Origin: Lachnoclostridium sp. UBA1175
GTDB lineage: Bacteria > Bacillota > Clostridia > Lachnospirales > Lachnospiraceae
Assembly: GCA_002311665.1 (NCBI GenBank)
Contig: DBYX01000003.1
Span: forward strand, 1-64,000
Direction: 5' to 3'
DNA length: 64,000 bases
This document shows positions 1 to 7,057 of the stretch, in pieces. Each line of letters begins with the position of its first letter. The first letter of the stretch is position 1. The notes under the pieces were generated by a model. The model saw only the letters and a list, made by a program, of their open reading frames with translations. It ran no database searches and was not told the DNA's origin. The translations under genes were made by a program, and so were the position numbers.

Positions 1-618
1 ATCTATATGCCGAGTTTCCGGGCGATCCCGAAGGAACTCTACGGAGTGACCGGCGGAGTTATCGAGTGGAAGAAAGGTTCGGGCAAGAATGCCGGCCTCA
101 CGATCAAACGGGCGCTGGACGACGAGACTTGCTTCGGACATTTCTCGGGTCTGGAGATCGATGAGATCATGCTGACGATCAACAAGGATTATACAGTGAA
201 GCGCGGCAGCACGATCATCACGATCATGTCCGCATATCTGGAGACGCTCGGAGAGGGCGACCACAAGGTGAAGGCGGTCTTCGACGACGGCGAGGTGACC
301 GCGGATATGGACATCCTCGAAGCGGATCCGACACCTTCGAACACACCTACGGAAGTGCCTACGTCGACGCCGATCCCGACTTCGACGCCTACGACGGAGC
401 CGACCTCGACACCGACGGACACGCCTGAGGTAACATTGACGCCCATACCGGAGCCGACATCGACGCCGATCCCGACGCCCACGCCGGAGATCGATCCCGC
501 GCCGAAGACGGGCGACACCGGCAACGTATGGATCTGGGCGGTGCTGGCGGTCCTCGCATCGGTATCGATCGGCGGTGCGCTTGTCGAGAGACGCGTGCGC
601 GGTGAGAACAGAGGCTAA
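1..618 (+). CDS. C-terminal part of a cell-wall-anchored surface protein (5' end outside window)
   Basis: The frame is open from the first base (Ile-Tyr before the first Met at 7), so the gene starts upstream. Visible residues 1-105 form a beta-rich module with the pattern of the X2-like domains common in clostridial wall proteins (a Lys-Gly-Ser-Gly-Lys start, a D-Y-T-V-K strand, then YLETL). A Thr/Pro/Ser-rich linker follows (about DNA 328-504), then PKTGD, a hydrophobic helix and a short Arg-rich tail (ERRVRGENRG). That is a sortase signal of the PKTGD variant, so the protein is probably covalently attached to peptidoglycan. Function and ligand are unknown because the N-terminus is missing. 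Surface location is well supported; the domain name is an inference from pattern. Confidence 0.75.
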   Translation: MYMPSFRAIPKELYGVTGGVIEWKKGSGKNAGLTIKRALDDETCFGHFSGLEIDEIMLTINKDYTVKRGSTIITIMSAYLETLGEGDHKVKAVFDDGEVTADMDILEADPTPSNTPTEVPTSTPIPTSTPTTEPTSTPTDTPEVTLTPIPEPTSTPIPTPTPEIDPAPKTGDTGNVWIWAVLAVLASVSIGGALVERRVRGENRG

Positions 619-643
619 GCGAGTTTAACAACAAGGATCTGAC

Positions 644-691
644 GGGCTGAGCGTATCAAAGAGTATACAATGTGCGCTCGGCCTGTTTTTT
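644..691 (+). terminator. Probable intrinsic terminator after the surface protein
   Basis: GGGCTGAGCG (644-653) can pair with CGCTCGGCCT (675-684), including two G-U pairs, across a 21-base loop, and is followed by a T-run at 686-691. The loop is long, so strength is uncertain. Confidence 0.5.
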
Positions 692-735
692 GTACGGTTT
701 TATCATCATTTTCCGAAAAGATTTCAATTCCCGTA

Positions 736-764
736 TTGACAAAACACCTTTCGGTGGGTATACT
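736..764 (+). promoter_or_regulatory. Sigma-A type promoter for the ylxM-ffh operon
   Basis: TTGACA (736-741) and TATACT (759-764) are separated by exactly 17 bases. The spacer holds a small inverted repeat, CACC-TTTC-GGTG (745-756). It lies about 65 bases before the ylxM start and is the only strong promoter seen for the operon. Confidence 0.8.
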
Positions 765-826
765 TGCGGAGGTGTTAAGTAAAATTCTTTACACCGAGGC
801 GGCGCAAATGTGCGGAGGTTCGCGGT

Positions 827-1243
827 ATGAGTACGGGCAAAGACGGAAAAATCTGCGCAAAGAAAGCGGATGCGAAGGACTGGCTGCAGGAAGCGGCCCA
901 CCTTTCGGTGTATTTTTCGTTTTACGGCGAACTGCTTGGGGAGAAGACGAAACGGATCTTCGAGGATTATGTGGCGAACGATATGTCACTCGCGGAGATC
1001 GCACGCGAGTACGGCCTGAGCCGTCAGGGCGTGTATGATGTTGTAAAGCGCTGCGGCGCAAAATTATACGAGTATGAGGAGTGCCTTCATCTGGCCGAGC
1101 GTTTTCAAAGGATGGAGGAGCAGGCGGAACGTATCCGCAGTGAGGCCGGCGAGCTGGCGAAGGAGCTTGCGGACAGTCCGGCAGGAGAGAGAGCAAGCCG
1201 GATCGCGCGTTCAGCGGAGGATCTGATCGGCAGCCTGCAGTAA
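827..1243 (+). CDS. ylxM: YlxM/p13-like DNA-binding protein (UPF0122)
   Basis: A 138-residue protein of the YlxM family, whose gene sits next to ffh in Firmicutes and which has been linked to SRP function. Residues about 30-75 hold a sigma-70 region-4-like helix-turn-helix (SLAEIAREYGLSRQGVYDVV), followed by a charged helical tail that is longer than in many homologues. The start has GGAGG at 814-818, eight bases upstream. It is the first gene after the 736-764 promoter, and its TAA overlaps the ribosome site of ffh, so the two are co-transcribed and probably translationally coupled. The usual upstream neighbour ftsY is absent here; a surface-protein gene takes its place. Confidence 0.9.
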   Translation: MSTGKDGKICAKKADAKDWLQEAAHLSVYFSFYGELLGEKTKRIFEDYVANDMSLAEIAREYGLSRQGVYDVVKRCGAKLYEYEECLHLAERFQRMEEQAERIRSEAGELAKELADSPAGERASRIARSAEDLIGSLQ

Positions 1244-1253
1244 GGAGTTTACA

Positions 1254-2588
1254 GTGGCATTCGAGAGTTTATCGGATAAATTGCAAAATGTTTTCAAGCG
1301 TCTGCGCGGCAAGGGCCGCCTGACGGAGAGCGATGTCAAGGATGCGATGCGTGAGGTCAAGCTTGCGCTTTTGGAGGCCGATGTCAACTTTAAGGTAGTC
1401 AAGCAGTTCATCGCTTCCGTGACGGAGCGTGCGGTCGGCCAGGATGTGCTCAACAGCCTGACGCCCGGACAGATGGTCATCAAGATCGTCAACGAGGAAA
1501 TGATCGCGCTGATGGGCGATACGACAACGGAGATCACGATGGTTTCCGGCGGGCCGACCGTAATTATGATGTGCGGTCTGCAGGGTGCAGGTAAGACGAC
1601 GATGTCGGCGAAGCTTGCCAACAAGTTCAAAAGCCAGGGTAAGAGGCCGCTCCTGGTGGCCTGTGACATATACCGCCCGGCGGCCATTGACCAGTTGAAG
1701 GTCAACGGCGACAAGGTCGGGGTGCCCGTATTTTCCATGGGCACGAACAACAGCGCCGTGAACATCGCGAAAGCCGCGATGGAGCACGCGAAGAAGGAAG
1801 GCAACAACGTCATAATCATCGATACCGCAGGTCGTCTGCACATCGATGAGCAGCTGATGCAGGAGCTTGCGGACATCAAGGAAGCGGTCGGTGTGCACCA
1901 TACGGTGCTGACGGTCGATGCGATGACCGGTCAGGATGTCCTGAATGTTGCCACGACCTTCGAGGAGAAACTCGGGATCACCGGTGTGATCCTCACAAAG
2001 CTCGACGGTGATACGAGAGGCGGTGCCGCGCTTTCCCTTCGCGCGGTCACGGGCAAGCCGATCCTGTACGTCGGTACCGGCGAGAAGCTGACCGACATCG
2101 AGCAGTTCTATCCGGACCGCATGGCATCCCGCATCCTCGGCATGGGAGATGTTCTCTCCCTGATCGACAAGGTGCAGGCCGAGGTCACGGAGGAACAGGC
2201 GCGCGAGATGGAGAAGAAACTCCGCCGCGCGGAGTTCAACTTCGAGGATTTCTACGATCAGATCCAGAATATGAAGAAAATGGGCGGCATCAAGAGCCTG
2301 CTCGGTATGCTCCCCGGTATGGGACAGCTCAAGGATCTTCAGATCGACGACGATGCGTTCAAGCAGACGGAAGCGATGATCAACTCGATGACGAAGAAGG
2401 AACGTCTCAACCCCGAGATCATCACGCCTCCGAGAAAGCGCAGGATCGCGGCCGGCGCCGGCGTGGATATCGCGGAAGTCAACAAGCTGATGAAGCAGTA
2501 CGAACAGTCCAAGAAGATGATGAAGCAGATGTCCGGTATGATGGGCAAGAAGGGCAAGGGCGGTTTCAAGCTGCCGTTCGGACTGTAG
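1254..2588 (+). CDS. ffh: Signal recognition particle protein Ffh (SRP54)
   Basis: GTPase subunit of the signal recognition particle, which binds 4.5S/6S RNA and delivers nascent membrane and secreted proteins to FtsY. It is 444 residues, normal for the family. The N domain (1-90) is followed by the G domain with the P-loop GLQGAGKTT near 108-116, DTAGR near 193 and TKLD near 248-251 with GDTRGG. The Met-rich M domain ends in a basic GKKGKGG tail. The start codon is GTG at 1254 with AAGGAG at 1242-1247 overlapping the ylxM stop. The gap after it holds a palindrome (see 2621-2646) before rpsP. Confidence 0.98.
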   Translation: MAFESLSDKLQNVFKRLRGKGRLTESDVKDAMREVKLALLEADVNFKVVKQFIASVTERAVGQDVLNSLTPGQMVIKIVNEEMIALMGDTTTEITMVSGGPTVIMMCGLQGAGKTTMSAKLANKFKSQGKRPLLVACDIYRPAAIDQLKVNGDKVGVPVFSMGTNNSAVNIAKAAMEHAKKEGNNVIIIDTAGRLHIDEQLMQELADIKEAVGVHHTVLTVDAMTGQDVLNVATTFEEKLGITGVILTKLDGDTRGGAALSLRAVTGKPILYVGTGEKLTDIEQFYPDRMASRILGMGDVLSLIDKVQAEVTEEQAREMEKKLRRAEFNFEDFYDQIQNMKKMGGIKSLLGMLPGMGQLKDLQIDDDAFKQTEAMINSMTKKERLNPEIITPPRKRRIAAGAGVDIAEVNKLMKQYEQSKKMMKQMSGMMGKKGKGGFKLPFGL

Positions 2589-2620
2589 GAGCGCTGCGGC
2601 GCGGGTCCATTTTACGAAGC

Positions 2621-2646
2621 TATATATGGCAATTGCCATTCATATA
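2621..2646. repeat. Palindromic hairpin between ffh and rpsP
   Basis: The 14-base perfect palindrome ATGGCAATTGCCAT (2626-2639) is flanked by TATAT (2621-2625) and ATATA (2642-2646), which extend the stem with a two-base bulge. No T-run follows, so it is not a standard terminator. It could be an RNA processing or stability element, or a protein site; function is unknown. Confidence 0.6.
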
Positions 2647-2696
2647 GAGGGCGAAAGCCTGTGTTTTACGGATTATATTAAGGAGGTGAATATACC

Positions 2697-2939
2697 ATGG
2701 CAGTAAAGATTCGTTTGAGAAGAATGGGTCAGAAGCACGCACCGTTCTACAGAGTTATCGTTGCGGATGAGAGATCTCCGAGAGACGGTAGATTCATCGA
2801 TGAGATCGGTACCTATGACCCCACGAAGGAGCCGATGGCGTTCCGCGTTGATGAGGAAGCTGCGAAGAAGTGGCTTGCTAACGGCGCTCAGCCTACGGAA
2901 ACCGTTGCCAGATTGTTCAAGCAGGCCGGGATTAAGTAA
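2697..2939 (+). CDS. rpsP: 30S ribosomal protein bS16
   Basis: An 80-residue bS16, a small-subunit protein needed for 30S assembly. The N-terminus AVKIRLRRMGQKHAPFYRVI and the middle RDGRFIDEIGTYDP are the family's hallmark segments. The ribosome site is strong (AAGGAGG, about nine bases before ATG). It is followed after 14 bases by khpA, the usual Firmicutes order. Confidence 0.98.
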   Translation: MAVKIRLRRMGQKHAPFYRVIVADERSPRDGRFIDEIGTYDPTKEPMAFRVDEEAAKKWLANGAQPTETVARLFKQAGIK

Positions 2940-2953
2940 TCGGAGGGGAGAGC

Positions 2954-3184
2954 ATGAAAGAGTTAGTGGAAGTTATCGCTAAGTCCTTGGTTACCTGCCC
3001 CGACCAGGTTGAAGTAACGGAAGTCGTCAACGGAAACAGCGTAGTGATCTCGCTCAAGGTCGCACCTGAGGATATGGGTAAGGTGATCGGCAAGCAGGGA
3101 CGAATTGCGAAGGCAATCCGCACCGTGGTGAAGGTCGCTGCGATCAAAGAGGACAAAAAGGTGGTTGTGGATATTCTGCAATAA
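2954..3184 (+). CDS. khpA: KH-domain RNA-binding protein KhpA (YlqC)
   Basis: A 76-residue protein that is a single KH domain with the GxxG loop in a VIGKQGRIAKAIR context. KhpA pairs with KhpB (Jag) in Gram-positive bacteria and binds RNA; it affects cell-length and envelope genes. Start ATG follows GGAGG at 2942-2946. It lies between rpsP and rimM as in most Firmicutes. A perfect hairpin follows it (3192-3216). Confidence 0.93.
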   Translation: MKELVEVIAKSLVTCPDQVEVTEVVNGNSVVISLKVAPEDMGKVIGKQGRIAKAIRTVVKVAAIKEDKKVVVDILQ

Positions 3185-3191
3185 CGCACCC

Positions 3192-3216
3192 GGGCTGTTG
3201 TGTAACGCAACAGCCC
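3192..3216 (+). terminator. Hairpin after khpA, possible partial terminator
   Basis: GGGCTGTTG (3192-3200) and CAACAGCCC (3208-3216) form a perfect nine-base stem that can extend inward to a TAA triloop. The following TGTTTATT is only a weak T-run, so partial attenuation between khpA and rimM is more likely than full stop. Confidence 0.5.
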
Positions 3217-3238
3217 TGTTTATTAAGTCGGAGGATGT

Positions 3239-3754
3239 ATGGATTGGCGTGACGATATGTTCCGCGTCGGCATCTATGTCAACACGCACGGTGTGCGCGG
3301 TGAGATCAAGCTGCTGCCGACAACGGAGGATGTGAGACGGTTTTACAAGGATTTGCCGCTGGTGATCGACACCGGTAAGGAGCCGGTCCCGGTCACGGTG
3401 TCCTCCGTCAAATTTTTCAAGAATATGGTGATCCTCGGTTTCCGGGAGTTCACGGACATCAATGCCATCGAAAAATACAAGGGCTGTGACGTGCTCGTCT
3501 CGAGGGACAATGCGATCCCGCTTGAGGAGGGCGAGTACTACGTGAGCGACCTGATCGGCTGCGAGGTGCGCGAGGAGGACGGAACCGTGCTCGGAGAGCT
3601 GTCCGATGTGCTGACGACAGGGGCCAACGACGTCTATGTCGTGAAGACTCCCGCAGGAAAGGAAATCCTGCTGCCGGTGATCCCGGACTGTGTCAAAAAG
3701 GTGGATATCGAGAACAAGACGGTCACGGTGTTCCTTATGCCGGGGCTTGTGTAG
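3239..3754 (+). CDS. rimM: Ribosome maturation factor RimM
   Basis: A 171-residue 16S rRNA processing protein that helps 30S head assembly and binds uS19. The N-terminal RimM barrel is seen in RVGIYVNTHGVRGEIKLLP, and the C-terminal PRC-barrel includes YYVSDLIGCEV and a GANDVYVV segment ending EILLPVIPDCVKKVD. The start at 3239 has GGAGG at 3230-3234, a short four-base spacing; the Met at 3257 has no ribosome site and is less likely. It sits 30 bases before trmD, its usual partner. Confidence 0.95.
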   Translation: MDWRDDMFRVGIYVNTHGVRGEIKLLPTTEDVRRFYKDLPLVIDTGKEPVPVTVSSVKFFKNMVILGFREFTDINAIEKYKGCDVLVSRDNAIPLEEGEYYVSDLIGCEVREEDGTVLGELSDVLTTGANDVYVVKTPAGKEILLPVIPDCVKKVDIENKTVTVFLMPGLV

Positions 3755-3784
3755 CTGTCAGAGCGGTTGAGAAAAGAGGTCGTT

Positions 3785-4561
3785 ATGAAGTTTCATGTTA
3801 TGACATTGTTTCCCGAGATGGTTGAGCAGGGGCTGCACACGAGCATCCTCGGCCGTGCCATGGACGCGGGGATCATCAGCGTGAACACGGTCAACATTCG
3901 CGATTACTCGGAGGATAAGCACCGTCACGTCGACGACTATCCTTACGGCGGCGGTGCGGGAATGGTCATGGCGGCGGAGCCGATCGCAAAATGCTATGAG
4001 GCGATCGCGGGAGCTATCAACCAAGACGGCACGGAGGCCGGGGCGAAGCGCACCCGCGTCGTGTACCTGACCCCCTGGGGCCGTGTCTTCGACCAGCAGC
4101 TCGCGAAGGAGCTGGCCGGCGAGGAGGAGCTTGTGTTTCTGTGCGGTCACTATGAGGGCGTCGACGAGCGCGTCCTGACGGAGATCGTTACGGACTATGT
4201 CTCCATCGGGGATTACGTGCTCTCGGGCGGCGAGCTTCCCGCGATGGTGATGATCGACGCGATCGCGCGCATGGTGCCCGGCGTTCTCACGAACGAGGAG
4301 AGCGGCGAGACGGAGAGCTTTATGAACGGACTTCTCGAGTATCCGCAGTATACGCGCCCCGAGGAGTGGCGCGGTCAGCCGGTGCCGGAGGTTCTTCTGA
4401 GCGGTCATCACGCGAAGGTCGCCGAGTGGCGTATGCAGCGCTCCATCGACCGCACGGTAAAGTATCGTCCGGAGTTGATGGACGGTGTGACACTCGACAA
4501 GAAGAGCGCAAAATACTACCGCGAGCTTCTGGCAAAGGACGCGGAGGACCGGCAGGATTGA
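3785..4561 (+). CDS. trmD: tRNA (guanine-N1-)-methyltransferase TrmD
   Basis: SPOUT-fold enzyme that makes m1G37 in tRNAs and so guards against frameshifting. The chosen start gives MKFHVMTLFPEMV, the typical N-terminus, with AGAGG at 3775-3779; a TTG 18 bases upstream would only add a non-conserved stretch. The knot region is visible as FLCGHYEGVDERV and IGDYVLSGGELPAMVMIDA, with the substrate loop YTRPEEWRGQPVPEVLLSGHH later. The length of 258 residues is slightly above the family mean. It is the last gene of the operon that begins with ylxM and is followed by a strong terminator; in many Firmicutes rplS would come next, but here it is about 6.3 kb away. Confidence 0.97.
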   Translation: MKFHVMTLFPEMVEQGLHTSILGRAMDAGIISVNTVNIRDYSEDKHRHVDDYPYGGGAGMVMAAEPIAKCYEAIAGAINQDGTEAGAKRTRVVYLTPWGRVFDQQLAKELAGEEELVFLCGHYEGVDERVLTEIVTDYVSIGDYVLSGGELPAMVMIDAIARMVPGVLTNEESGETESFMNGLLEYPQYTRPEEWRGQPVPEVLLSGHHAKVAEWRMQRSIDRTVKYRPELMDGVTLDKKSAKYYRELLAKDAEDRQD

Positions 4562-4582
4562 CCTGATAAAACACGGATTATT

Positions 4583-4613
4583 AAGACAGCGAAGCAACTC
4601 GCTGTCTTTTTTT
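4583..4613 (+). terminator. Strong intrinsic terminator after trmD
   Basis: AAGACAGCGA (4583-4592) pairs perfectly with TCGCTGTCTT (4599-4608) over a six-base loop, followed by seven T (4607-4613). Confidence 0.9.
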
Positions 4614-4631
4614 GTTAAACGAAATATATTA

Positions 4632-4660
4632 TTGACAAGGAAAACAGATTATTCTATACT
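4632..4660 (+). promoter_or_regulatory. Consensus promoter of the membrane protein/XRE regulator unit
   Basis: TTGACA (4632-4637), a 17-base spacer and TATACT (4655-4660). The same -35, spacer length and -10 occur at ylxM. The expected start of transcription (near 4667) falls inside the TGTCA/TGACA array. Confidence 0.85.
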
Positions 4661-4662
4661 TG

Positions 4663-4696
4663 TGTCAATGACAGTTTGTCAATTTTGACAATGACA
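4663..4696. promoter_or_regulatory. TGTCA/TGACA array, probable operator
   Basis: Five copies of TGTCA or its complement TGACA lie within 34 bases: 4663-4667, 4669-4673, 4677-4681, 4686-4690 and 4692-4696. They include the palindrome TGTCA-A-TGACA and the perfect inverted repeat TTGTCAA-TT-TTGACAA (4676-4691). The array starts at +1 of the promoter at 4632-4660, the place for a repressor to block clearance. The XRE-type regulator at 5486 in the same unit is the natural candidate for binding; that pairing is inferred. Confidence 0.65.
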
Positions 4697-4727
4697 TTAT
4701 TTTGAGAAGAGAGAAGGAGGCAGGAAT

Positions 4728-5453
4728 ATGACAGATTTCAACGAGAACTCGGTAACGAACGCAACGCAGAACACGGATCCCAATGCGGGTTACAACGCTG
4801 CACAGACCAACGCGGCTTACAACGCTGCACAGAACACTGCGGATCCCAACGCGGGTTATGCCGCACCCCCGGTGCCAGTGAAGATCATGTCCGAGAAGGG
4901 ATACATCGTTGTGCCGAAAACCAGCTATGCCAGCGAGATCATTCAGGTCCTAATCAGCGTATTCCTGATCATCGGAGGTCTCAGCAAGGTGCTTGTACTT
5001 CGCTTTACACAGAGCAGCGACGCGCTTGTCGTTGTCGGTTTTCTGTTCCTCGCGTGGGATATCTACAGCATCATACGCAAGAGCAAACAGCTGGAGGAGT
5101 ATCGCGGCAGGGTCGCACAGATGAGCCGGACCGAGAACGCGGTGGTGAGCAACTCGCCGCAGATGGCGATGTCGTTGAATGTGCGCATCGCCTATGACAA
5201 GAGTATGGCTCTTCTGAACTTCGGACCGCGCCTCAACGGCAATGTGATGAAGCGGGATGCCAAGGCTTACGAGTACAGCCTCGGCTCCGGGATCGTACGC
5301 AATATATTGAATTTTGACGGACTGGACATCTCTGTGGTGTTTGACATCAAGATCGCGACGGAAATCGACATCCGGATCATCAAGGAAGGAAACACGTTCG
5401 GCGTGATTATGCCGTCGACCGTGCAGGTGATCACACCGATCGTGGGACAGTGA
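4728..5453 (+). CDS. Hypothetical membrane protein with Asn/Ala/Gln-rich N-terminus
   Basis: A 241-residue protein that I do not recognise. Residues 1-50 are low-complexity, with repeats of the type NAGYNAAQ and NAAYNAAQ, and end in a Pro-rich turn. Two hydrophobic helices follow, at about 70-90 and 99-117, with a basic RKSK stop. The remaining 120 residues are soluble and predicted to be mixed alpha/beta, so they probably face the cytoplasm. The start has AAGGAGG nine bases upstream. It is first in a unit with the XRE-type regulator, 32 bases apart, behind a consensus promoter and a likely operator. A sensing or envelope role is possible but not shown. Confidence 0.7.
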   Translation: MTDFNENSVTNATQNTDPNAGYNAAQTNAAYNAAQNTADPNAGYAAPPVPVKIMSEKGYIVVPKTSYASEIIQVLISVFLIIGGLSKVLVLRFTQSSDALVVVGFLFLAWDIYSIIRKSKQLEEYRGRVAQMSRTENAVVSNSPQMAMSLNVRIAYDKSMALLNFGPRLNGNVMKRDAKAYEYSLGSGIVRNILNFDGLDISVVFDIKIATEIDIRIIKEGNTFGVIMPSTVQVITPIVGQ

Positions 5454-5485
5454 TCAAATAAGAGGAAGAACAGGGGAGAGATTAT

Positions 5486-6997
5486 ATGGCGGAAAACACG
5501 AATCTGAAGACGGTGCTCACGAAGTTTGAACTGACCAATCTTGATCTGGCAAGGGCGGCGGGACTGGACCCGTCGCTGATCAGCCGGTACATATCCGGCA
5601 ACCGCAAGCTGAAGCGAAACAGCAAGCAGGCGGGCGATATCGCGGAGTTTCTGCTGACGCTGGCGGACACGTCGGAGCGGATCGAATGGCTGAAGGAACA
5701 GTTCGAGCAGGCGAGGCTCTCGACGGATATCACATCCGTTATGGGGATGAAGAACAACCTGATCCAGTGGATCTCACAGGATATCGAGGTTGCGGCGGAC
5801 AACGCCGGCGAGATTCCCGAGGCCGATGAGGCTGCGGAGGAGCTGCGGGGCACGGACCGCCAGAAGAAGCTCGAGTTCGGCACGATACCGATCGTCGGCG
5901 CGATCGAGGAGGAGTTCCTCAATATGACCGACGAGGACACGGTCGACTTCTTTCTCACGAGCGACAGACTCTGCATCTTCACGAGCGACGTGTTCGCGGA
6001 GATGCTCCACAAGGTCGTCGCGGAGCGCAACATCAGCATCAACATCGTGATCTGCGTGTCCGGCGACACGAAGTATTTTACGAAGATCATCCAGACCTAT
6101 ATGGGCGAGATGGTCTCGGGCAGGATGCGTTTCTACACCTTCTTCGGCGCGACGCGCAATGTCGCCGAGCAGATGTTCTGTATATTCCGAAACAGCAAGG
6201 TCGTGATCATCACGGAGACATCCGGCGGGTCGGCGTACCCGGCCGGCGCGTTCATCGACGATGCGGATTTCGTGCGGGAAATGGGCCAGAGCTTCGATGC
6301 AACGTATCGCTACTCGCAGCCGATGTTCAACATCTACAACGACGATTATCTCCGCGCGATGATCGAGGTCCTGTACACGGAGTACTGCCTGCCGGGCGCG
6401 CTCTGTGTCGTGAAGGACAGCGTCAACCCGATGTATATGTCGTTCGAGGCGTACTGCCGTGTGCTTCGGCAGAACAACCGCGACGACGTTGAGTACACCT
6501 GGAAGTGCAACGAGTACCGCCGTTTCAACGACAGCTTCGAGAGCATGCTCGCAAACGGCATGCCGTGCCGCGAGGTGATCTCCCTGAAGCGGTTGAACGC
6601 GATCATCGCCGAGAAGAAGTGCCGTATGGCGGGGCTTTACTTCATCACGACGGGCTTTTTTGAGCTTGACCTTCAGGGGTGTCGCGACATTCTCGCGGGG
6701 TACATCGAGTATCTCGACCGCTATCCGAATTTTTCGCTGCTGATCCTCGACGATCTGCCGGAGCTTCACAGCAGCAGCTGCTGGCACGTCAAGGAGAACC
6801 AGAGCGTTGCGATCAACTACTGGAACGGCCCTGCGCCGGTTATGTGTCAGTCCGGTCACGCCGCGCTCGTGCAGGAGTTCCAGAAGCATTACGAGACGAT
6901 CTGGAAGCGAGGCTCCGGAAGTCTCGGCAACCGGGCGTACGTGATCTCCATCTTAAAAAGCGTGATACGGAAAATGGACGAGGTCCTTCAGGGCTGA
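5486..6997 (+). CDS. XRE-type transcriptional regulator with large C-terminal domain
   Basis: A 503-residue protein. Residues about 8-50 form a Cro/CI-type helix-turn-helix (NLDLARAAGLDPSLISRYIS, then GNRKLKRNS). The remaining 440 residues are a large soluble domain with no membrane segment and no motif that I can name; the size suggests a ligand- or signal-sensing part. It follows the small membrane protein in one unit and is the likely reader of the TGTCA/TGACA array at 4663-4696, so autoregulation is plausible. The lipoprotein at 7058 follows after 60 bases and may belong to the same unit. The DNA-binding call is firm; target and signal are unknown. Confidence 0.8.
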   Translation: MAENTNLKTVLTKFELTNLDLARAAGLDPSLISRYISGNRKLKRNSKQAGDIAEFLLTLADTSERIEWLKEQFEQARLSTDITSVMGMKNNLIQWISQDIEVAADNAGEIPEADEAAEELRGTDRQKKLEFGTIPIVGAIEEEFLNMTDEDTVDFFLTSDRLCIFTSDVFAEMLHKVVAERNISINIVICVSGDTKYFTKIIQTYMGEMVSGRMRFYTFFGATRNVAEQMFCIFRNSKVVIITETSGGSAYPAGAFIDDADFVREMGQSFDATYRYSQPMFNIYNDDYLRAMIEVLYTEYCLPGALCVVKDSVNPMYMSFEAYCRVLRQNNRDDVEYTWKCNEYRRFNDSFESMLANGMPCREVISLKRLNAIIAEKKCRMAGLYFITTGFFELDLQGCRDILAGYIEYLDRYPNFSLLILDDLPELHSSSCWHVKENQSVAINYWNGPAPVMCQSGHAALVQEFQKHYETIWKRGSGSLGNRAYVISILKSVIRKMDEVLQG

Positions 6998-7057
6998 GAC
7001 ACGGTTCGGGATGTGACAGAGGGAAAAAAGGGACTTATCGTTAGAGAGGTGAGGAAT

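Noticed and set aside
328..504. Repeated ACG/CCG-rich units that look like a tandem or CRISPR-type repeat
   Set aside because: They encode a Thr/Pro/Ser linker in a surface protein; no regular repeat-spacer pattern.
1269..2639. A 456-codon open frame antisense to ffh
   Set aside because: It mirrors the ffh codons in a G+C-rich gene, has no ribosome site and resembles no protein family.
7013..7057. Longer lipoprotein start at a GTG
   Set aside because: It would place 15 charged residues before a clean lipoprotein signal peptide, and the good ribosome site serves 7058.
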